From Streptomyces halobius (GTDB taxonomy: Bacteria > Actinomycetota > Actinomycetes > Streptomycetales > Streptomycetaceae): a stretch of DNA of 64,000 nucleotides. The first letter of the stretch is position 1; the number at the start of each line of letters is the position of its first letter. Made by a program: the position numbers and the translations under genes. A model generated the notes under the pieces. It did not search any database, had not been told where the DNA came from, and worked only from the letters and a program-made list of their open reading frames with translations. The stretch spans positions 3,410,001 through 3,474,000 of the forward strand of contig NZ_CP086322.1 of NCBI RefSeq assembly GCF_023277745.1, given 5' to 3'. Positions 11,233 to 21,900 of this stretch are shown piece after piece.

Positions 11233-12825
11233 TCACTTGGTGGTGCTGACCGGAGCGTCCTCACCGAGCAGCTTGCCGTCCGAGGTCTCGAACTGCTGCT
11301 TGAAGGCGGCGACGGAATCGGTGAGCGCCTGGATGGTGTCGTCGGACATCTTGCCGCCCTCGCGAATGCTGGTCAGCAGGTCCTTCTTCTCCCGGCCCAG
11401 GTAGTCGAGGAGCTCCCGCTCGAAGCGGCGGATGTCGTTGACGGGGACGTCGTCCATCTTGCCGGTGGTGCCGGCCCAGATGGAGACAACCTCGTCCTCG
11501 GTCGAGAAGGGCGCGTACTGGCTCTGCTTGAGCAGCTCGACCATGCGCTTACCGCGCTCCAGCGACGCCTTGGAGGCCGCGTCCAGGTCGGAACCGAAGG
11601 CGGCGAAGGCCTCCAGCTCGCGGTACTGGGCGAGGTCCACGCGAAGCCGGCCGGAGACCTGCTTCATGGCCTTGTGCTGGGCCGAGCCACCGACACGGGA
11701 GACCGAGATACCGACGTTCAGCGCCGGGCGCTGGCCCGCGTTGAACAGGTCGGACTCCAGGAAGCACTGGCCGTCGGTGATGGAGATGACGTTGGTCGGA
11801 ATGAACGCCGACACGTCGTTCGCCTTGGTCTCGACGATCGGCAGACCGGTCATCGAGCCGGCGCCCATGTCGTCGGAGAGCTTGGCGCACCGCTCCAGCA
11901 GACGCGAGTGCAGGTAGAAGACGTCACCGGGGTAGGCCTCACGGCCCGGCGGACGGCGCAGCAGCAGGGACACGGCGCGGTAGGCGTCGGCCTGCTTCGA
12001 CAGGTCGTCGAAGATGATCAGGACGTGCTTGCCCTGGTACATCCAGTGCTGACCGATGGCCGAACCGGTGTAGGGCGCCAGGTACTTGAAGCCCGCCGGG
12101 TCGGACGCCGGGGCGGCGACGATGGTGGTGTATTCCAGGGCACCGGCCTCCTCCAGCGCGCCGCGCACGGACGCGATGGTGGAGCCCTTCTGGCCGACGG
12201 CGACGTAGATGCAGCGGACCTGCTTCTTCGGGTCGCCCGAGCGCCAGTTGTCGCGCTGGTTGATGATCGTGTCGACGGCCAGGGCGGTCTTGCCGGTCTG
12301 GCGGTCACCGATGATCAGCTGACGCTGGCCGCGGCCGATCGGGGTCATCGCGTCGACGGCCTTGTAGCCGGTCTCCATCGGCTCGTGGACCGACTTACGG
12401 ACCATGACGCCCGGAGCCTGCAGCTCCAGGGCGCGGCGGTCCTCGGACGCGATCTCGCCGAGGCCGTCGATCGGGTTGCCCAGCGGGTCGACCACGCGGC
12501 CGAGGTAGCCCTCGCCCACGGCGACCGAGAGCACCTCACCGGTGCGCTGCACCGGCTGGCCCTCCTCGATACCGCCGAATTCGCCGAGGACGATCGCACC
12601 GATCTCGCGCTCTTCCAGGTTCAGCGCGAGGCCGAGGGTGCCGTCCTCGAACTTCAGCAGCTCGTTCGCCATTGCCGAGGGAAGGCCCTCGACCTTCGCG
12701 ATGCCGTCTCCGGCCTCGCTGACCGTGCCGACCTCTTCGCGCGAGGCCGCGTCCGGCTTGTACGCCTGGACGAAGTTCTCCAGCGCGTCCCGGATCTCCT
12801 CCGGCCGGATCGTGAGCTCCGCCAT
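11233..12825 (-). CDS. atpA: F1Fo ATP synthase subunit alpha
   Basis: A 530-residue non-catalytic alpha subunit. The N-terminal delta-binding region [19 protein letters not shown] is intact, with P-loop GDRQTGKT at 173-180 and the alpha/beta signature [17 protein letters not shown]. The C-terminal helical domain ends with the short acidic/polar tail typical of actinobacteria. It is preceded by a 216-base gap after atpH, unusually wide for this operon, so an internal promoter or processing site there is possible. Confidence 0.98.
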   Translation of the reverse strand: MAELTIRPEEIRDALENFVQAYKPDAASREEVGTVSEAGDGIAKVEGLPSAMANELLKFEDGTLGLALNLEEREIGAIVLGEFGGIEEGQPVQRTGEVLSVAVGEGYLGRVVDPLGNPIDGLGEIASEDRRALELQAPGVMVRKSVHEPMETGYKAVDAMTPIGRGQRQLIIGDRQTGKTALAVDTIINQRDNWRSGDPKKQVRCIYVAVGQKGSTIASVRGALEEAGALEYTTIVAAPASDPAGFKYLAPYTGSAIGQHWMYQGKHVLIIFDDLSKQADAYRAVSLLLRRPPGREAYPGDVFYLHSRLLERCAKLSDDMGAGSMTGLPIVETKANDVSAFIPTNVISITDGQCFLESDLFNAGQRPALNVGISVSRVGGSAQHKAMKQVSGRLRVDLAQYRELEAFAAFGSDLDAASKASLERGKRMVELLKQSQYAPFSTEDEVVSIWAGTTGKMDDVPVNDIRRFERELLDYLGREKKDLLTSIREGGKMSDDTIQALTDSVAAFKQQFETSDGKLLGEDAPVSTTK

Positions 12826-13041
12826 CTGGGTTCCCTGCTCTCCTTGTTGGGCCCGAAGTTACTTGCGGGTTTCTGGGGGTTGTCCCCAGGGGGCTTCCGC
12901 TTACGGCCCAACTCGGGCCGCCGTCCTGCTTGTGCTGTGTCGCCGGGGCTGCTTGCGGACCGCAGCCGGACCTCTCGGTCCGGCCGGCCGGTCCGGCGCG
13001 GGCCGCCGGTTGTGCAGCTCTTGAGTTGGTGGTGGCTTGGG
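12826..13041 (-). promoter_or_regulatory. Wide atpH-atpA intercistronic region
   Basis: These 216 bases separate otherwise tightly packed cistrons. They contain G+C-rich dyads, for example GGTCCGGCC/GGCCGGACC and GGGCCG/CGGCCC pairs around 12910-13000, and a GGTTGTCCCC/GGGG hairpin near 12880. Candidate internal promoter or mRNA-processing region; no protein-like frame was found. Confidence 0.35.
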
Positions 13042-13857
13042 TCAGCCGGCCATCCGCCGGGACGCCTCGTCGAGGCGCTCCGCGATGGTCCCGTCGATGA
13101 CCTCGTCGCCGATCCGGATCTGCACACCGCCGAGGACCTCGGGGTCCACGTCGAGGTTCAGGTGGATCCGCCGTCCGTACAGTTCGGTCAGCGCGGCGTC
13201 GAGACGCTGCCGCTGCTCATCGCTGAGCGGCACCGCGGAGGTGACCACCGCGACCGTACGGCCCCGGCGGTGCGCCGCCAGCTTGGAGAGGGCGTCGAGC
13301 CCCGCCTCCAGGCTACGGCCCCGCGGCTGTACGACAAGGCGCGTCACGATCCGCTCGGTGACCGGGTTGGCCCGGCCGCCCAGCAGCGAGCGCAGCAGCT
13401 CCGCCTTGGCGGGGACCGTCGCGGCCCGGTCGGTCAGCGCCCTGCGCAGGTCACCGGACGAGGCGACGATCCGGCCGAACCGGAACAGCTCGTCCTCGAC
13501 GTCGTCGAGCTGGCCGGCCCGCTGCGCCGCGACGAGGTCGGCGCTGTAGGACAGCTCCTCGATCGCGTCCGCCAGCTCACGCGAGCGCGACCAGCGGGCG
13601 CGGACCATGCCGGTGACCAGGTCGACGGCCGGGCCGCCGACCTGGTTGCCGAGCAGCCGCCCGGCCAGCTCGGCGCGCGCCTGGCCGGGCTGCGCCGGGT
13701 CGGTCAGGACCCGACGCAGCGACACCTCGCGGTCGAGCAGAGCGGTGACGGCAGCCAGCTCCTCGGCGAGCTTCGCCGCGTCGACGGAGGTGTCGTCCGT
13801 CAACGCGTCGAAGCGCTCGCGTGCGGAGGCGAGTGCCTCGCGGCTCGCTCCGTTCAT
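13042..13857 (-). CDS. atpH: F1Fo ATP synthase subunit delta
   Basis: A 271-residue delta subunit, part of the peripheral stalk. It is longer than the proteobacterial protein (about 180 residues), as usual in actinobacteria. The C-terminal OSCP signature is visible as AVVTSAVPLSDEQRQRLDAALTELYG followed by LNLDVDPEVLGGVQIRIGDEVIDGTI. The start overlaps the atpF stop by four bases (ATGA), so the two stalk subunits are translationally coupled. Confidence 0.96.
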   Translation of the reverse strand: MNGASREALASARERFDALTDDTSVDAAKLAEELAAVTALLDREVSLRRVLTDPAQPGQARAELAGRLLGNQVGGPAVDLVTGMVRARWSRSRELADAIEELSYSADLVAAQRAGQLDDVEDELFRFGRIVASSGDLRRALTDRAATVPAKAELLRSLLGGRANPVTERIVTRLVVQPRGRSLEAGLDALSKLAAHRRGRTVAVVTSAVPLSDEQRQRLDAALTELYGRRIHLNLDVDPEVLGGVQIRIGDEVIDGTIAERLDEASRRMAG

Positions 13858-14429
13858 CGGCCGGCCTCAGCCTTCGTCGCGTCCGACGCCGCCTCGGCGG
13901 CGTTGCTTTCGAGCTCATCGAGGAAGCGGTCGATGGTCCGGCTCTGCCGGGCGTGGTCCTCCAGGGACTCACCGACGAGCTTGCCGGCCAGGTCGGTGGC
14001 GAGCTTGCCCACGTCCTGACGCAGCGACTGCGAGGCAGCCTTGCGGTCGGCCTCGATCTGGGCGTGACCGGCGGCGATGATCTCCTCACGCTGCCGCTGG
14101 CCCTCGGCGCGCATCTCGGCGATGAGCGTCGCGCCCTGCTCCTGCGCCTCCTGGCGCAGTCGCGCGGCCTCATGGCGGGCGTCGGCGAGCTGCGTCCGGT
14201 ACTCCTCGAGGACCTGCTGCGCCTCGGCCATGGCCTCGTCGGCCTTCTTCATCCCGCCCTCGATCGCCTCGCGGCGCTCGTCCAGAACCCTGTTGATGTT
14301 CGGGAGAAGCTTCTTGGCGAGGAAGCCGAAGACGATGAAGAAGGCGATCAGGCCGATGACCAGCTCTGGAATCGGCGGGACCAGGGGGTTCTGAGGAACC
14401 TCCGCCGCCATGGGGACCAGGGCGTTCAC
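13854..14429 (-). CDS. atpF: F1Fo ATP synthase subunit b
   Basis: A 191-residue membrane-anchored stator. One transmembrane helix (ELVIGLIAFFIVFGFLAKKLLP, residues about 23-44) leads into a long charged coiled coil (RREAIEGGMKKADEAMAEAQQVLEEYR onward) that reaches to delta. It is a single b subunit, not the fused b-delta protein of mycobacteria. Located between atpE and atpH. Confidence 0.97.
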   Translation of the reverse strand: MNALVPMAAEVPQNPLVPPIPELVIGLIAFFIVFGFLAKKLLPNINRVLDERREAIEGGMKKADEAMAEAQQVLEEYRTQLADARHEAARLRQEAQEQGATLIAEMRAEGQRQREEIIAAGHAQIEADRKAASQSLRQDVGKLATDLAGKLVGESLEDHARQSRTIDRFLDELESNAAEAASDATKAEAGR

Positions 14430-14470
14430 ATCATTGCCTTCCGTCTGAATGGGTGGTCGATGCGGTTCGT

Positions 14471-15611
<1,141 letters not shown>

Positions 15612-15875
15612 CGCGGGCTCCTTCAGCGTGGCGCATGGGTACGGCAACCTCGTTGTGTCGGCGCGGCGTTGAGCCACGGTGCGGCACTGGACTGGTCTTG
15701 CGGATTTGGGGGCGGCGGGCCGGCGCTGGGCCGGGCCGGATCACAGGCATCGGCCGCAAGAACCGCCGGTTCCCTCTCGGGGATTCCGGGTGCTCGGCCG
15801 CCTGCGCCGACTGCGCCGCAGTTGGCACCGGACGATAGCAGGCCCGCAAGAGGGCGTTTATTCCGGCCCTACGTG

Positions 15876-16313
15876 TCACGTCGGCGACCCCGCCGTCTCC
15901 GCCTTCTTGGCTTCCGCGGAGTCGGGGTCCACGTACAGGATCTTCGCCTTCATGTGGCCGCGGGTCTGTGCCGCGATCCATACGAGGGTGGCGCCGAGCA
16001 AAGTGAACGCGAACGCCTTCGTGTCGAAGAGCGTGGTGTTCTTGAACGCCAGCAGAAAGACGCCGACGAGCAGGATCTGCACCGTGTAGAGCAGCAGCCC
16101 CATCATCTGGAACAGCTGCGGGTGGTTCCGCGCGGTGTGCTGCAGAACGGCGAGTCCGGCACCCATCACGAACACCACCAGCGCGGTGCCGACGACAGCT
16201 CCGATCGCCCCCGTCCCGCCCGCGACCACGGCGCTCACGGCAACGGCGAGGACGCCGGTGGCGAGGGTGGGCACAACGGCATGGAGGAGTAGTCGGGCGT
16301 CGTTCGACTGCAT
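15876..16313 (-). CDS. atpI: ATP synthase protein I-like membrane protein
   Basis: A 145-residue protein with four predicted membrane segments (VVPTLATGVLAVAVSAVVAG, GAVVGTALVVFVMGAGLAV, MMGLLLYTVQILLVGVFLLAF and AFAFTLLGATLVWIAAQ) and a hydrophilic C terminus. Position as the first gene of the atp operon and this topology identify the AtpI role, an assembly factor or cation carrier for the c-ring. Sequence conservation of AtpI is low, so the call rests largely on context. ATG at 16313 follows GGAG by seven bases. Confidence 0.82.
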   Translation of the reverse strand: MQSNDARLLLHAVVPTLATGVLAVAVSAVVAGGTGAIGAVVGTALVVFVMGAGLAVLQHTARNHPQLFQMMGLLLYTVQILLVGVFLLAFKNTTLFDTKAFAFTLLGATLVWIAAQTRGHMKAKILYVDPDSAEAKKAETAGSPT

Positions 16314-16409
16314 GGAGGCGCTCCGGCAAAGGGTGGGGGTGGTGTCGTCGAGGACGAGCGTAGACCCGGCTTGAGGCGAGAGCCTGAGGCCAAAGCGCCC
16401 TCGCACCAT

Positions 16410-16603
16410 GGCTCTTCGGACCCGCCACCGGGTCTCGTGAACGGTATCACAAACTATTTGATGAGGTCTTTACCTGGTTCGTGTGGACCTTGTCACACGT
16501 GAGCGTGAACCCGATCGTTGGTGCACTGACGGCTCGACTTTTGTCTGGTATGGGGTGGGGCGCCCCGATTCGGGATGCGGGACACGCCGCCCGACGCACC
16601 GGT
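16410..16603 (-). promoter_or_regulatory. Upstream region of the atp operon
   Basis: The gap between the wecA-like gene (3' end) and atpI (5' end) is locally AT-rich. Read on the minus strand, GTGACA near 16494 and TAAAGA near 16470 are spaced 18 bases apart and could serve as -35 and -10 for the atp operon. The match is moderate, and this is a candidate only. Confidence 0.35.
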
Positions 16604-17941
16604 TCAGCGATGACTGTCCGCCTTACGGCGGCCCACGAAACGTGACCTGTCACCGATCGCGGTGGCGCCGTGGAGGCCCGCGGGGACCGGTTCGCGCTCC
16701 TCGCCCGGACCGTCGGCGCCCGCACCGTCCGCCGCCGCGGCCGTCACCGCCGACTCCCGTACGACCCTCCGGTAGCGCGGCGGAACCATCCACTCCGCCC
16801 AGCGCGGGGCCCGCGGCGTGAAGCGCGGCAGCAGGAGCAGCACCAGACCAACCGCGCTCAGCAGCACGATGCCGAGGACGATCCACATGCTGGCGTTGTT
16901 CACGGAGTAGGCGACCGCGCCGAAGGCGATCAGCGCCGACCAGAAGTACATGATCAGCACGGCCCGGCTGTGCGAGTGCCCGATCTCCAGCAGCCGGTGG
17001 TGGAGATGTCCCCGGTCCGCGGCGAACGGAGACTGGCCGTTCCACGTACGCCGCACGATCGCCAGAATGAGGTCGGCCACCGGCACCGCGATCACCGTCA
17101 GCGGAAGCAGCAGCGGAATGTAGACCGGCACCATCGCGTGCGTGGCCTCGCGCAGCCCGCCCGCCTTCTGGCCCAGCAGGTCCGGGTCGACCTGGCCGGT
17201 CACCGAGACCGCGCCGGCGGCCATCACCAGACCGATCAGCATCGAGCCGGAGTCACCCATGAAGATCCGCGCCGGGTGCATGTTGTGCGGCAGAAAGCCC
17301 AGGCACATCCCCATCAGAACGACCGAGAACAGCGTTGCGGGCGCGGCCGCCTCGATGCCATAGCCGAACCACATCCGGTACGCGTACATGAAGAAGGCCG
17401 CCGCGGCGATGCACACCATGCCGGAGGCCAGCCCGTCCAGACCGTCGACGAAGTTCACCGCGTTGATGGTGATCACGACCAGCGCGACGGTCAGCAGTGT
17501 GCCCTGCATCGGGGTCAGCGAGACGGTGCCGACACCGGGGACCGGGATCCACAGGATCGTCAGCCCCTGGAGGACCATCACACCCGCGGCGATCATCTGC
17601 CCGCCCAGCTTGACCAGCGCGTCCACGCCCCACTTGTCGTCCAACACCCCGAGCACCCAGATCAGGGCGGCGCCGGAGAGCAGCGCCCGCGGCTCGTTGG
17701 ACTTCGCGAAGACGTCGCTCATATTCGTCAGATGCGAGGCCACCAGCAGACCCGCGCACAGCCCGCCGAACATCGCGATGCCGCCGAGCCGCGGTGTCGG
17801 CTCGCGGTGCACATCACGCGCGCGGATCTCCGGCATCGCACCGGCCGCGATCGCGAACTTCCGCACCGGCCCGGTCAGCAGATAGGTCACCGCGGCCGTG
17901 ACGCACAGCGTCAGCAGGTATTCACGCACGGGCTGCCCCAT
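16604..17941 (-). CDS. MraY/WecA-family undecaprenyl-phosphate sugar-1-phosphate transferase
   Basis: A 445-residue polytopic enzyme that transfers a sugar-1-phosphate (typically GlcNAc-1-P) from UDP-sugar to undecaprenyl phosphate, starting a cell-surface glycopolymer. About eleven hydrophobic segments are present. Catalytic motifs seen are NFVDGLDGLASG, HPARIFMGDSGSMLIG and the histidine-rich loop ADRGHLHHRLLEIGHSH. The last motif, plus location away from the mur cluster, favours the WecA/TagO/Rfe subgroup over MraY. The C-terminal tail (about residues 385-445) is hydrophilic and variable. It is conserved upstream of the atp operon in streptomycetes. Confidence 0.92.
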   Translation of the reverse strand: MGQPVREYLLTLCVTAAVTYLLTGPVRKFAIAAGAMPEIRARDVHREPTPRLGGIAMFGGLCAGLLVASHLTNMSDVFAKSNEPRALLSGAALIWVLGVLDDKWGVDALVKLGGQMIAAGVMVLQGLTILWIPVPGVGTVSLTPMQGTLLTVALVVITINAVNFVDGLDGLASGMVCIAAAAFFMYAYRMWFGYGIEAAAPATLFSVVLMGMCLGFLPHNMHPARIFMGDSGSMLIGLVMAAGAVSVTGQVDPDLLGQKAGGLREATHAMVPVYIPLLLPLTVIAVPVADLILAIVRRTWNGQSPFAADRGHLHHRLLEIGHSHSRAVLIMYFWSALIAFGAVAYSVNNASMWIVLGIVLLSAVGLVLLLLPRFTPRAPRWAEWMVPPRYRRVVRESAVTAAAADGAGADGPGEEREPVPAGLHGATAIGDRSRFVGRRKADSHR

Positions 17942-18068
17942 TGGTATAGCTGGCCATCACAGCCACACACCATATGCGTGTCGGCCCTGTGGCCGTGAAT
18001 ACAGGGGAATGAATCCAGGGGGATGAGTACCGGGAAAGACGCGTGCCGTCACCGAACGGTTCCGGCCG

Positions 18069-19466
18069 TCAGGCGCGATCGGGATAGGGCGGGAACCGGT
18101 GCGCCAACGCGACGGTCTCCTGACGCGCCGAGGCGTCCTCGCGCAGCGCCGCGCCGATCAGCTCGGCGATCCGGAGCATCTCCGGCTCGCCCATCCCCTG
18201 CGTCGTCACCGCGGCGGTACCCAGCCGGATACCGGTCCTGCGCGCGGCGAGGACGGTGCTCCCCGGGCCGGCCTTCGGGTAGGTCCCGCAGGGCAGCGCG
18301 CAGGTGTCCAGCACGATCCCGGCCGCCGCCAGCCGGCCGCGGGCGGTCTGTGCGTCCAGGCCGAGCGGTGTGGTGTCGGCGGTGATCAGATGGGTGTCGG
18401 TCCCGCCGGTGGTGACCGTCAGCCCCTGTCCGGCCAGCGCCTGGGCGAGCCCGCGGGCGTTGACGATCACCTGATGGGCGTACCCGCCGAAGGCGGGCGT
18501 GGCGGCCTCCCCGAAGGCGACGGCCTTCGCGGCGACCGCGTTCATCTGGGCTCCCCCCTGGCTGAACGGGAACACCGCCCGGTCGATCCGCTCGGCCAGC
18601 TGCGCGCCGCACAGGATCATCCCGCCGCGCGGCCCGCGCAGCACCTTGTGGGTGGTGGCGCACACGACATCGGCGTACGGGACCGGGCTGGGCGCCGCTC
18701 CCCCGGCGATCAGCCCCATGGGGTGCGCCACGTCCGCGATGAGATAGGCGCCGGTCTCGTCCGCGATATCGCGGAACGCGGCATAGTCCATGTGCCGCGG
18801 ATAGGAGATGGAGCCGCAGACGATGGCCTTGGGCCGGCGCTCCAGGGCGAGCGCGCGGATCGCGTCGTATTCGAGGAGCCCGGAGTCCTCGTCGACGCCG
18901 TAGCCGACGAAGTCGAACCAGCGGCCGGAGAAGTTGGCGGACGATCCGTGGGTGAGGTGCCCCCCGTGTGGCAGGGACATCGCCAGGACGGTGTCGCCGG
19001 GGCGCAGCAGGGCGGCGTAGGCGGCCAGTACGGCCGAAGACCCGGAATGGGCCTGGACGTTGGCGTGTTCGGCGCCGAAAAGGGCCTTGGCGCGTTCGAT
19101 GGCGATCCGCTCGGCGAGGTCGACGATCTCGCAGCCGCCGTGGTGCCGGGCACCCGGGTATCCCTCGGCGTATTTGTTGCCGAGCGGGGAGCCGAGGGCG
19201 GCGAGGACCGCGGGCGAGGTGAAGTTCTCCGCGGCGATCAGCTGGAGCCCGTCGCTCTGACGCGTGCTCTCACCGAGCAGCACCCCGGCGATCTCGGGAT
19301 CCTGATGGAGCAGGGCGGCGAAGTCGGGGGCACCGGCCGGTGCCGTGCCGTCACGGGCGGCGGCCCGTGCCCGCTCCTCGGGCGTCTCGGCCCTGGGGGC
19401 CACGGTGTCCTGGGTGCCGCTGCGGGATGACGCGGTGCTGCGGGATGACGCGGTGGTGGCGGGCAT
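18069..19466 (-). CDS. glyA: Serine hydroxymethyltransferase
   Basis: A 465-residue PLP enzyme interconverting serine and glycine with methylene-tetrahydrofolate. SHMT motifs are clear: LIAAENFTSPAVLAALGSPLGNKYAEGYPG, the substrate-contact ADVAHPMGLIAGG, and the PLP Lys in CATTHKVLRGPRGG. An N-terminal extension of about 70 residues rich in Ser/Ala/Glu precedes the catalytic core, and part of it comes from a perfect 18-bp tandem duplication. ATG at 19466 has CGGAG six bases upstream. In streptomycetes this locus copy is one of two SHMT genes. Confidence 0.92.
   Translation of the reverse strand: MPATTASSRSTASSRSGTQDTVAPRAETPEERARAAARDGTAPAGAPDFAALLHQDPEIAGVLLGESTRQSDGLQLIAAENFTSPAVLAALGSPLGNKYAEGYPGARHHGGCEIVDLAERIAIERAKALFGAEHANVQAHSGSSAVLAAYAALLRPGDTVLAMSLPHGGHLTHGSSANFSGRWFDFVGYGVDEDSGLLEYDAIRALALERRPKAIVCGSISYPRHMDYAAFRDIADETGAYLIADVAHPMGLIAGGAAPSPVPYADVVCATTHKVLRGPRGGMILCGAQLAERIDRAVFPFSQGGAQMNAVAAKAVAFGEAATPAFGGYAHQVIVNARGLAQALAGQGLTVTTGGTDTHLITADTTPLGLDAQTARGRLAAAGIVLDTCALPCGTYPKAGPGSTVLAARRTGIRLGTAAVTTQGMGEPEMLRIAELIGAALREDASARQETVALAHRFPPYPDRA
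19419..19454. repeat. 18-bp perfect tandem duplication in glyA
   Basis: Two adjacent identical 18-bp copies (19419-19436 and 19437-19454) encode two TASSRS units in the non-catalytic N-terminal tail. Being in frame and outside the core, the repeat is tolerated and prone to length change. Confidence 0.85.
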
Positions 19467-19646
19467 CGCTTGCTCCGGGCCTCGTACGGGGGACGTAGCT
19501 CCCAATGTAGGCGCGGCGGGGCGATAGGGCGCGGTGGCTCGTGGCTTCCGGCGAAAGTGACCACTACGGCTGTGCCGCACGGGCCCCGCCCCCGGACACG
19601 TCCCCCGGACGGACCCAGGACCTTGTCGGAAGGCCCGACCCAGGCC

Positions 19647-20321
19647 CTAGGCGCGGGCCGGCACTCCCGTGAGGGCCGTGACCACCGGATCGAGCGCCTG
19701 GTTGATCTCATCGCCGATGGAGCGGAAGAAGGTGATGGGCGCGCCGTACGGGTCGTGCACCTCGTCGGACTCCGGGCTGGGCGCGAGCAGCCAGCCGCGC
19801 AGCGCGGCGGCCGCGCCGACCAGCGCACGGGCGCGTTCGACCAGGCCGCCGTCCGGCAGCTCCGGATCGGGCTCGGGCAGCGTGGCGGGGTCTATGGCCC
19901 GCACCAGCCGGTTGAACTCCTTGAGCGTGAACGTCCGCAGGCCCGCGGAGTGGCCCATCGAGATGACCTGGGCACGGTGGTCGCGGGTCGCGGTCAGCAC
20001 CAGGTCGGCGCGGATGACGTGCTCGTCCAGCAGCTCACGGCCGATGAACCCGGCCGGGTCCGCGCCGTAGTCGGCGCACACCGTCGCGGCGTGCGCCTCC
20101 ATCGGGGCGCCTTCGTGGCCCCAGGTGCCGGCGCTCTCCACCACCAGGCCGCTGCTGTGCGTCTCGCCGAGCCGCAGTCGCAGGGCATGGCGGTGCAGCC
20201 GCTCGGTGATCGGCGAGCGGCAGACATTGCCGGTGCTGACGTGGAGGATCCGGAACAAGGGTGCAGGGGGGAGGAAGGGGGCATCGCCTGGTCCCGCTAT
20301 GCCACGCCCCAGGGGCGCCAT
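19647..20321 (-). CDS. Low-molecular-weight tyrosine phosphatase-like protein, Cys replaced by Ser
   Basis: A 224-residue protein with the LMW-PTP fold. The phosphate-binding loop reads ILHVSTGNVCRSPITERL. In active enzymes this is VCxGNxCRSP, with the first Cys as nucleophile of the C-X5-R motif. Here that position (residue 29) is Ser, while Cys34, Arg35 and the later DP pair (HDPYGAP) remain. Ser is encoded by AGC. So the fold and phosphate binding are kept but the classic mechanism is not, and it may be a pseudo-phosphatase or use another nucleophile. The start shares one base with the sua5 stop (TGATG), giving translational coupling. Confidence 0.85.
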   Translation of the reverse strand: MAPLGRGIAGPGDAPFLPPAPLFRILHVSTGNVCRSPITERLHRHALRLRLGETHSSGLVVESAGTWGHEGAPMEAHAATVCADYGADPAGFIGRELLDEHVIRADLVLTATRDHRAQVISMGHSAGLRTFTLKEFNRLVRAIDPATLPEPDPELPDGGLVERARALVGAAAALRGWLLAPSPESDEVHDPYGAPITFFRSIGDEINQALDPVVTALTGVPARA

Positions 20322-20968
20322 CAATTGGCCACCTCAAGCTCGGGAACCACCTTGCGCAGCTCGTCCGCGCTGATCGCGCCCTCCCGCAGCAGCACCGGGA
20401 CCGTGCCGGTGACATCGACGATGGAGGACGGCACGGCGGCGGGTGTCGGGCCGCCGTCGAGGTAGACGGAGACCGCGTCGCCGAGCATCTCCTGCGCGGC
20501 GTCGCAGTCCTGCGGGGACGGGTGGCCGGAGAGGTTGGCGCTGGAGACCGCCATCGGGCCGAAGTCGGTCAGCAGCTCGATCGCGACGGGGTGCAGCGGC
20601 ATCCGCACCGCGACCGTGCCACGGGTCTCGCCCAGATCCCAGGTCAGCGACGGCTGGTGGTTGGCGACCAGGGTCAGCGCGCCCGGCCAGAAGGCGTCGA
20701 CCAGCTCCCACGCCTGCTCGGAGAAGTCGGTGACCAGCCCGTGCAGGGTGTTCGGGGAGCCGACGAGGACCGGGGTGGGCATACCGCGGCCGCGCCCCTT
20801 GGCCGCCAGCAGATCGGCGACGGCCTCGGGGCTGAAGGCGTCCGCGCCGACGCCGTAGACGGTGTCGGTCGGCAGCACGACCAGCTCGCCGCGGCGGACG
20901 GCCGAGGCGGCCTCACGCAGACCGGTCGCGCGGTCGGTCGCGTCGCTGCAGTCGTATCGCCGTGCCAT
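20321..20968 (-). CDS. L-threonylcarbamoyladenylate synthase (Sua5/YciO/YrdC)
   Basis: A 215-residue YrdC-domain enzyme that condenses threonine, bicarbonate and ATP to threonylcarbamoyl-AMP for t6A37 modification of ANN-decoding tRNAs. The family core is evident in VVLPTDTVYGVGADAFSPEAVADLLAAKGR, the ATP/threonine pocket TRGTVAVRMPLHP and VSSANLSGHPSP. It has the short YrdC form without a C-terminal Sua5 domain. It lies 52 bases downstream of prmC and is coupled to the phosphatase-like gene. Confidence 0.94.
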   Translation of the reverse strand: MARRYDCSDATDRATGLREAASAVRRGELVVLPTDTVYGVGADAFSPEAVADLLAAKGRGRGMPTPVLVGSPNTLHGLVTDFSEQAWELVDAFWPGALTLVANHQPSLTWDLGETRGTVAVRMPLHPVAIELLTDFGPMAVSSANLSGHPSPQDCDAAQEMLGDAVSVYLDGGPTPAAVPSSIVDVTGTVPVLLREGAISADELRKVVPELEVAN

Positions 20969-21020
20969 CAGCGGTCCTCCTGTCCGGAACGGTTGTGGGG
21001 GTTCATCGGGGCGCCGGCCG

Positions 21021-21866
21021 TCATGGCGTCGCCCGGCGCGCGGTGGCGAAGCGGGGCCTGTTGTTCAGGTCGGGGTGGTCGGCCGCGTCCGCCCACCCCT
21101 TCTCCTCGGTGAAGATCCACGGCACCTGCCCGCCCTGGGTGTCGGCGTGCTCGACGACGACGACGCCGCCGGGCCGCAGCAGACGGTGCGCGGTGCGTTC
21201 GATGCCCCGGATGGTGTCCAGGCCGTCCTGACCCGAGAACAGCGCGAGTTCGGGGTCGTGGTCGCGTGCCTCGGGCGCGACGTACTCCCACTCGGTCAGC
21301 GGGATGTACGGCGGGTTGGAGACGACCAGGTCGACCTGACCGTCCAGTTCGGGAAGCGCGGTCAGCGCGTCGCCGTGATGGAGAACGACGCGGGACCCCT
21401 CGACGTTCTTGCTGGCGTAGCGCAGGGCCTCTTCGGACAGCTCCACGGCGTGCACCCGCGAGCGCGGCACCTCCTGTGCCAGGGCGAGCGCGATGGCGCC
21501 CGAGCCGGTGCACAGGTCGACGATCAGCGGCTCGACGACGTCCATGGCGCGCACCGCGTCTATCGCCCAGCCGACCACCGACTCGGTCTCCGGGCGGGGC
21601 ACGAACACCCCCGGCCCGACGGCGAGTTCGAGGTAACGGAAGAAGGCGCGGCCGGTGATGTGCTGCAGCGGTTCGCGCGCCTCACGGCGGGCGACGGCCT
21701 CCCAGTAGCGGGCGTCGAAGTCCGCGTCGGGGACCGCGTGCAGCTCGCCCCGCTTGACCCCGTGCACATGCGCGGCGAGCTCCTCCGCGTCGAAACGCGG
21801 TGAGGGCACGCCGGCGTCGGCCAGCCGCTGGGTGGCCTGGGCCACCTCGGCGAGCAGCAGGTTCAC
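21021..21866 (-). CDS. prmC: Release factor glutamine methyltransferase
   Basis: A 281-residue SAM-dependent enzyme that methylates the Gln of the GGQ motif in RF1 and RF2. The N-terminal helical substrate domain precedes the linker ITGRAFFRYLELAVGPGVFVPRPETE. The SAM motif is IVDLCTGSGAIALALA and the catalytic NPPY is in LVVSNPPYIPLTEWEYV. GTG at 21866 has AGGAGG upstream. It sits 34 bases downstream of prfA, whose product is its substrate. Confidence 0.96.
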   Translation of the reverse strand: MNLLLAEVAQATQRLADAGVPSPRFDAEELAAHVHGVKRGELHAVPDADFDARYWEAVARREAREPLQHITGRAFFRYLELAVGPGVFVPRPETESVVGWAIDAVRAMDVVEPLIVDLCTGSGAIALALAQEVPRSRVHAVELSEEALRYASKNVEGSRVVLHHGDALTALPELDGQVDLVVSNPPYIPLTEWEYVAPEARDHDPELALFSGQDGLDTIRGIERTAHRLLRPGGVVVVEHADTQGGQVPWIFTEEKGWADAADHPDLNNRPRFATARRATP

Positions 21867-21900
21867 GGGGCTTCCTCCTGGTGCGCTGGGTGCTGCGGTC

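Noticed and set aside
11674..14019. A 781-codon plus-strand open frame opposite atpA, atpH and atpF.
   Set aside because: It is a shadow of ATP synthase genes whose motifs are complete on the minus strand.
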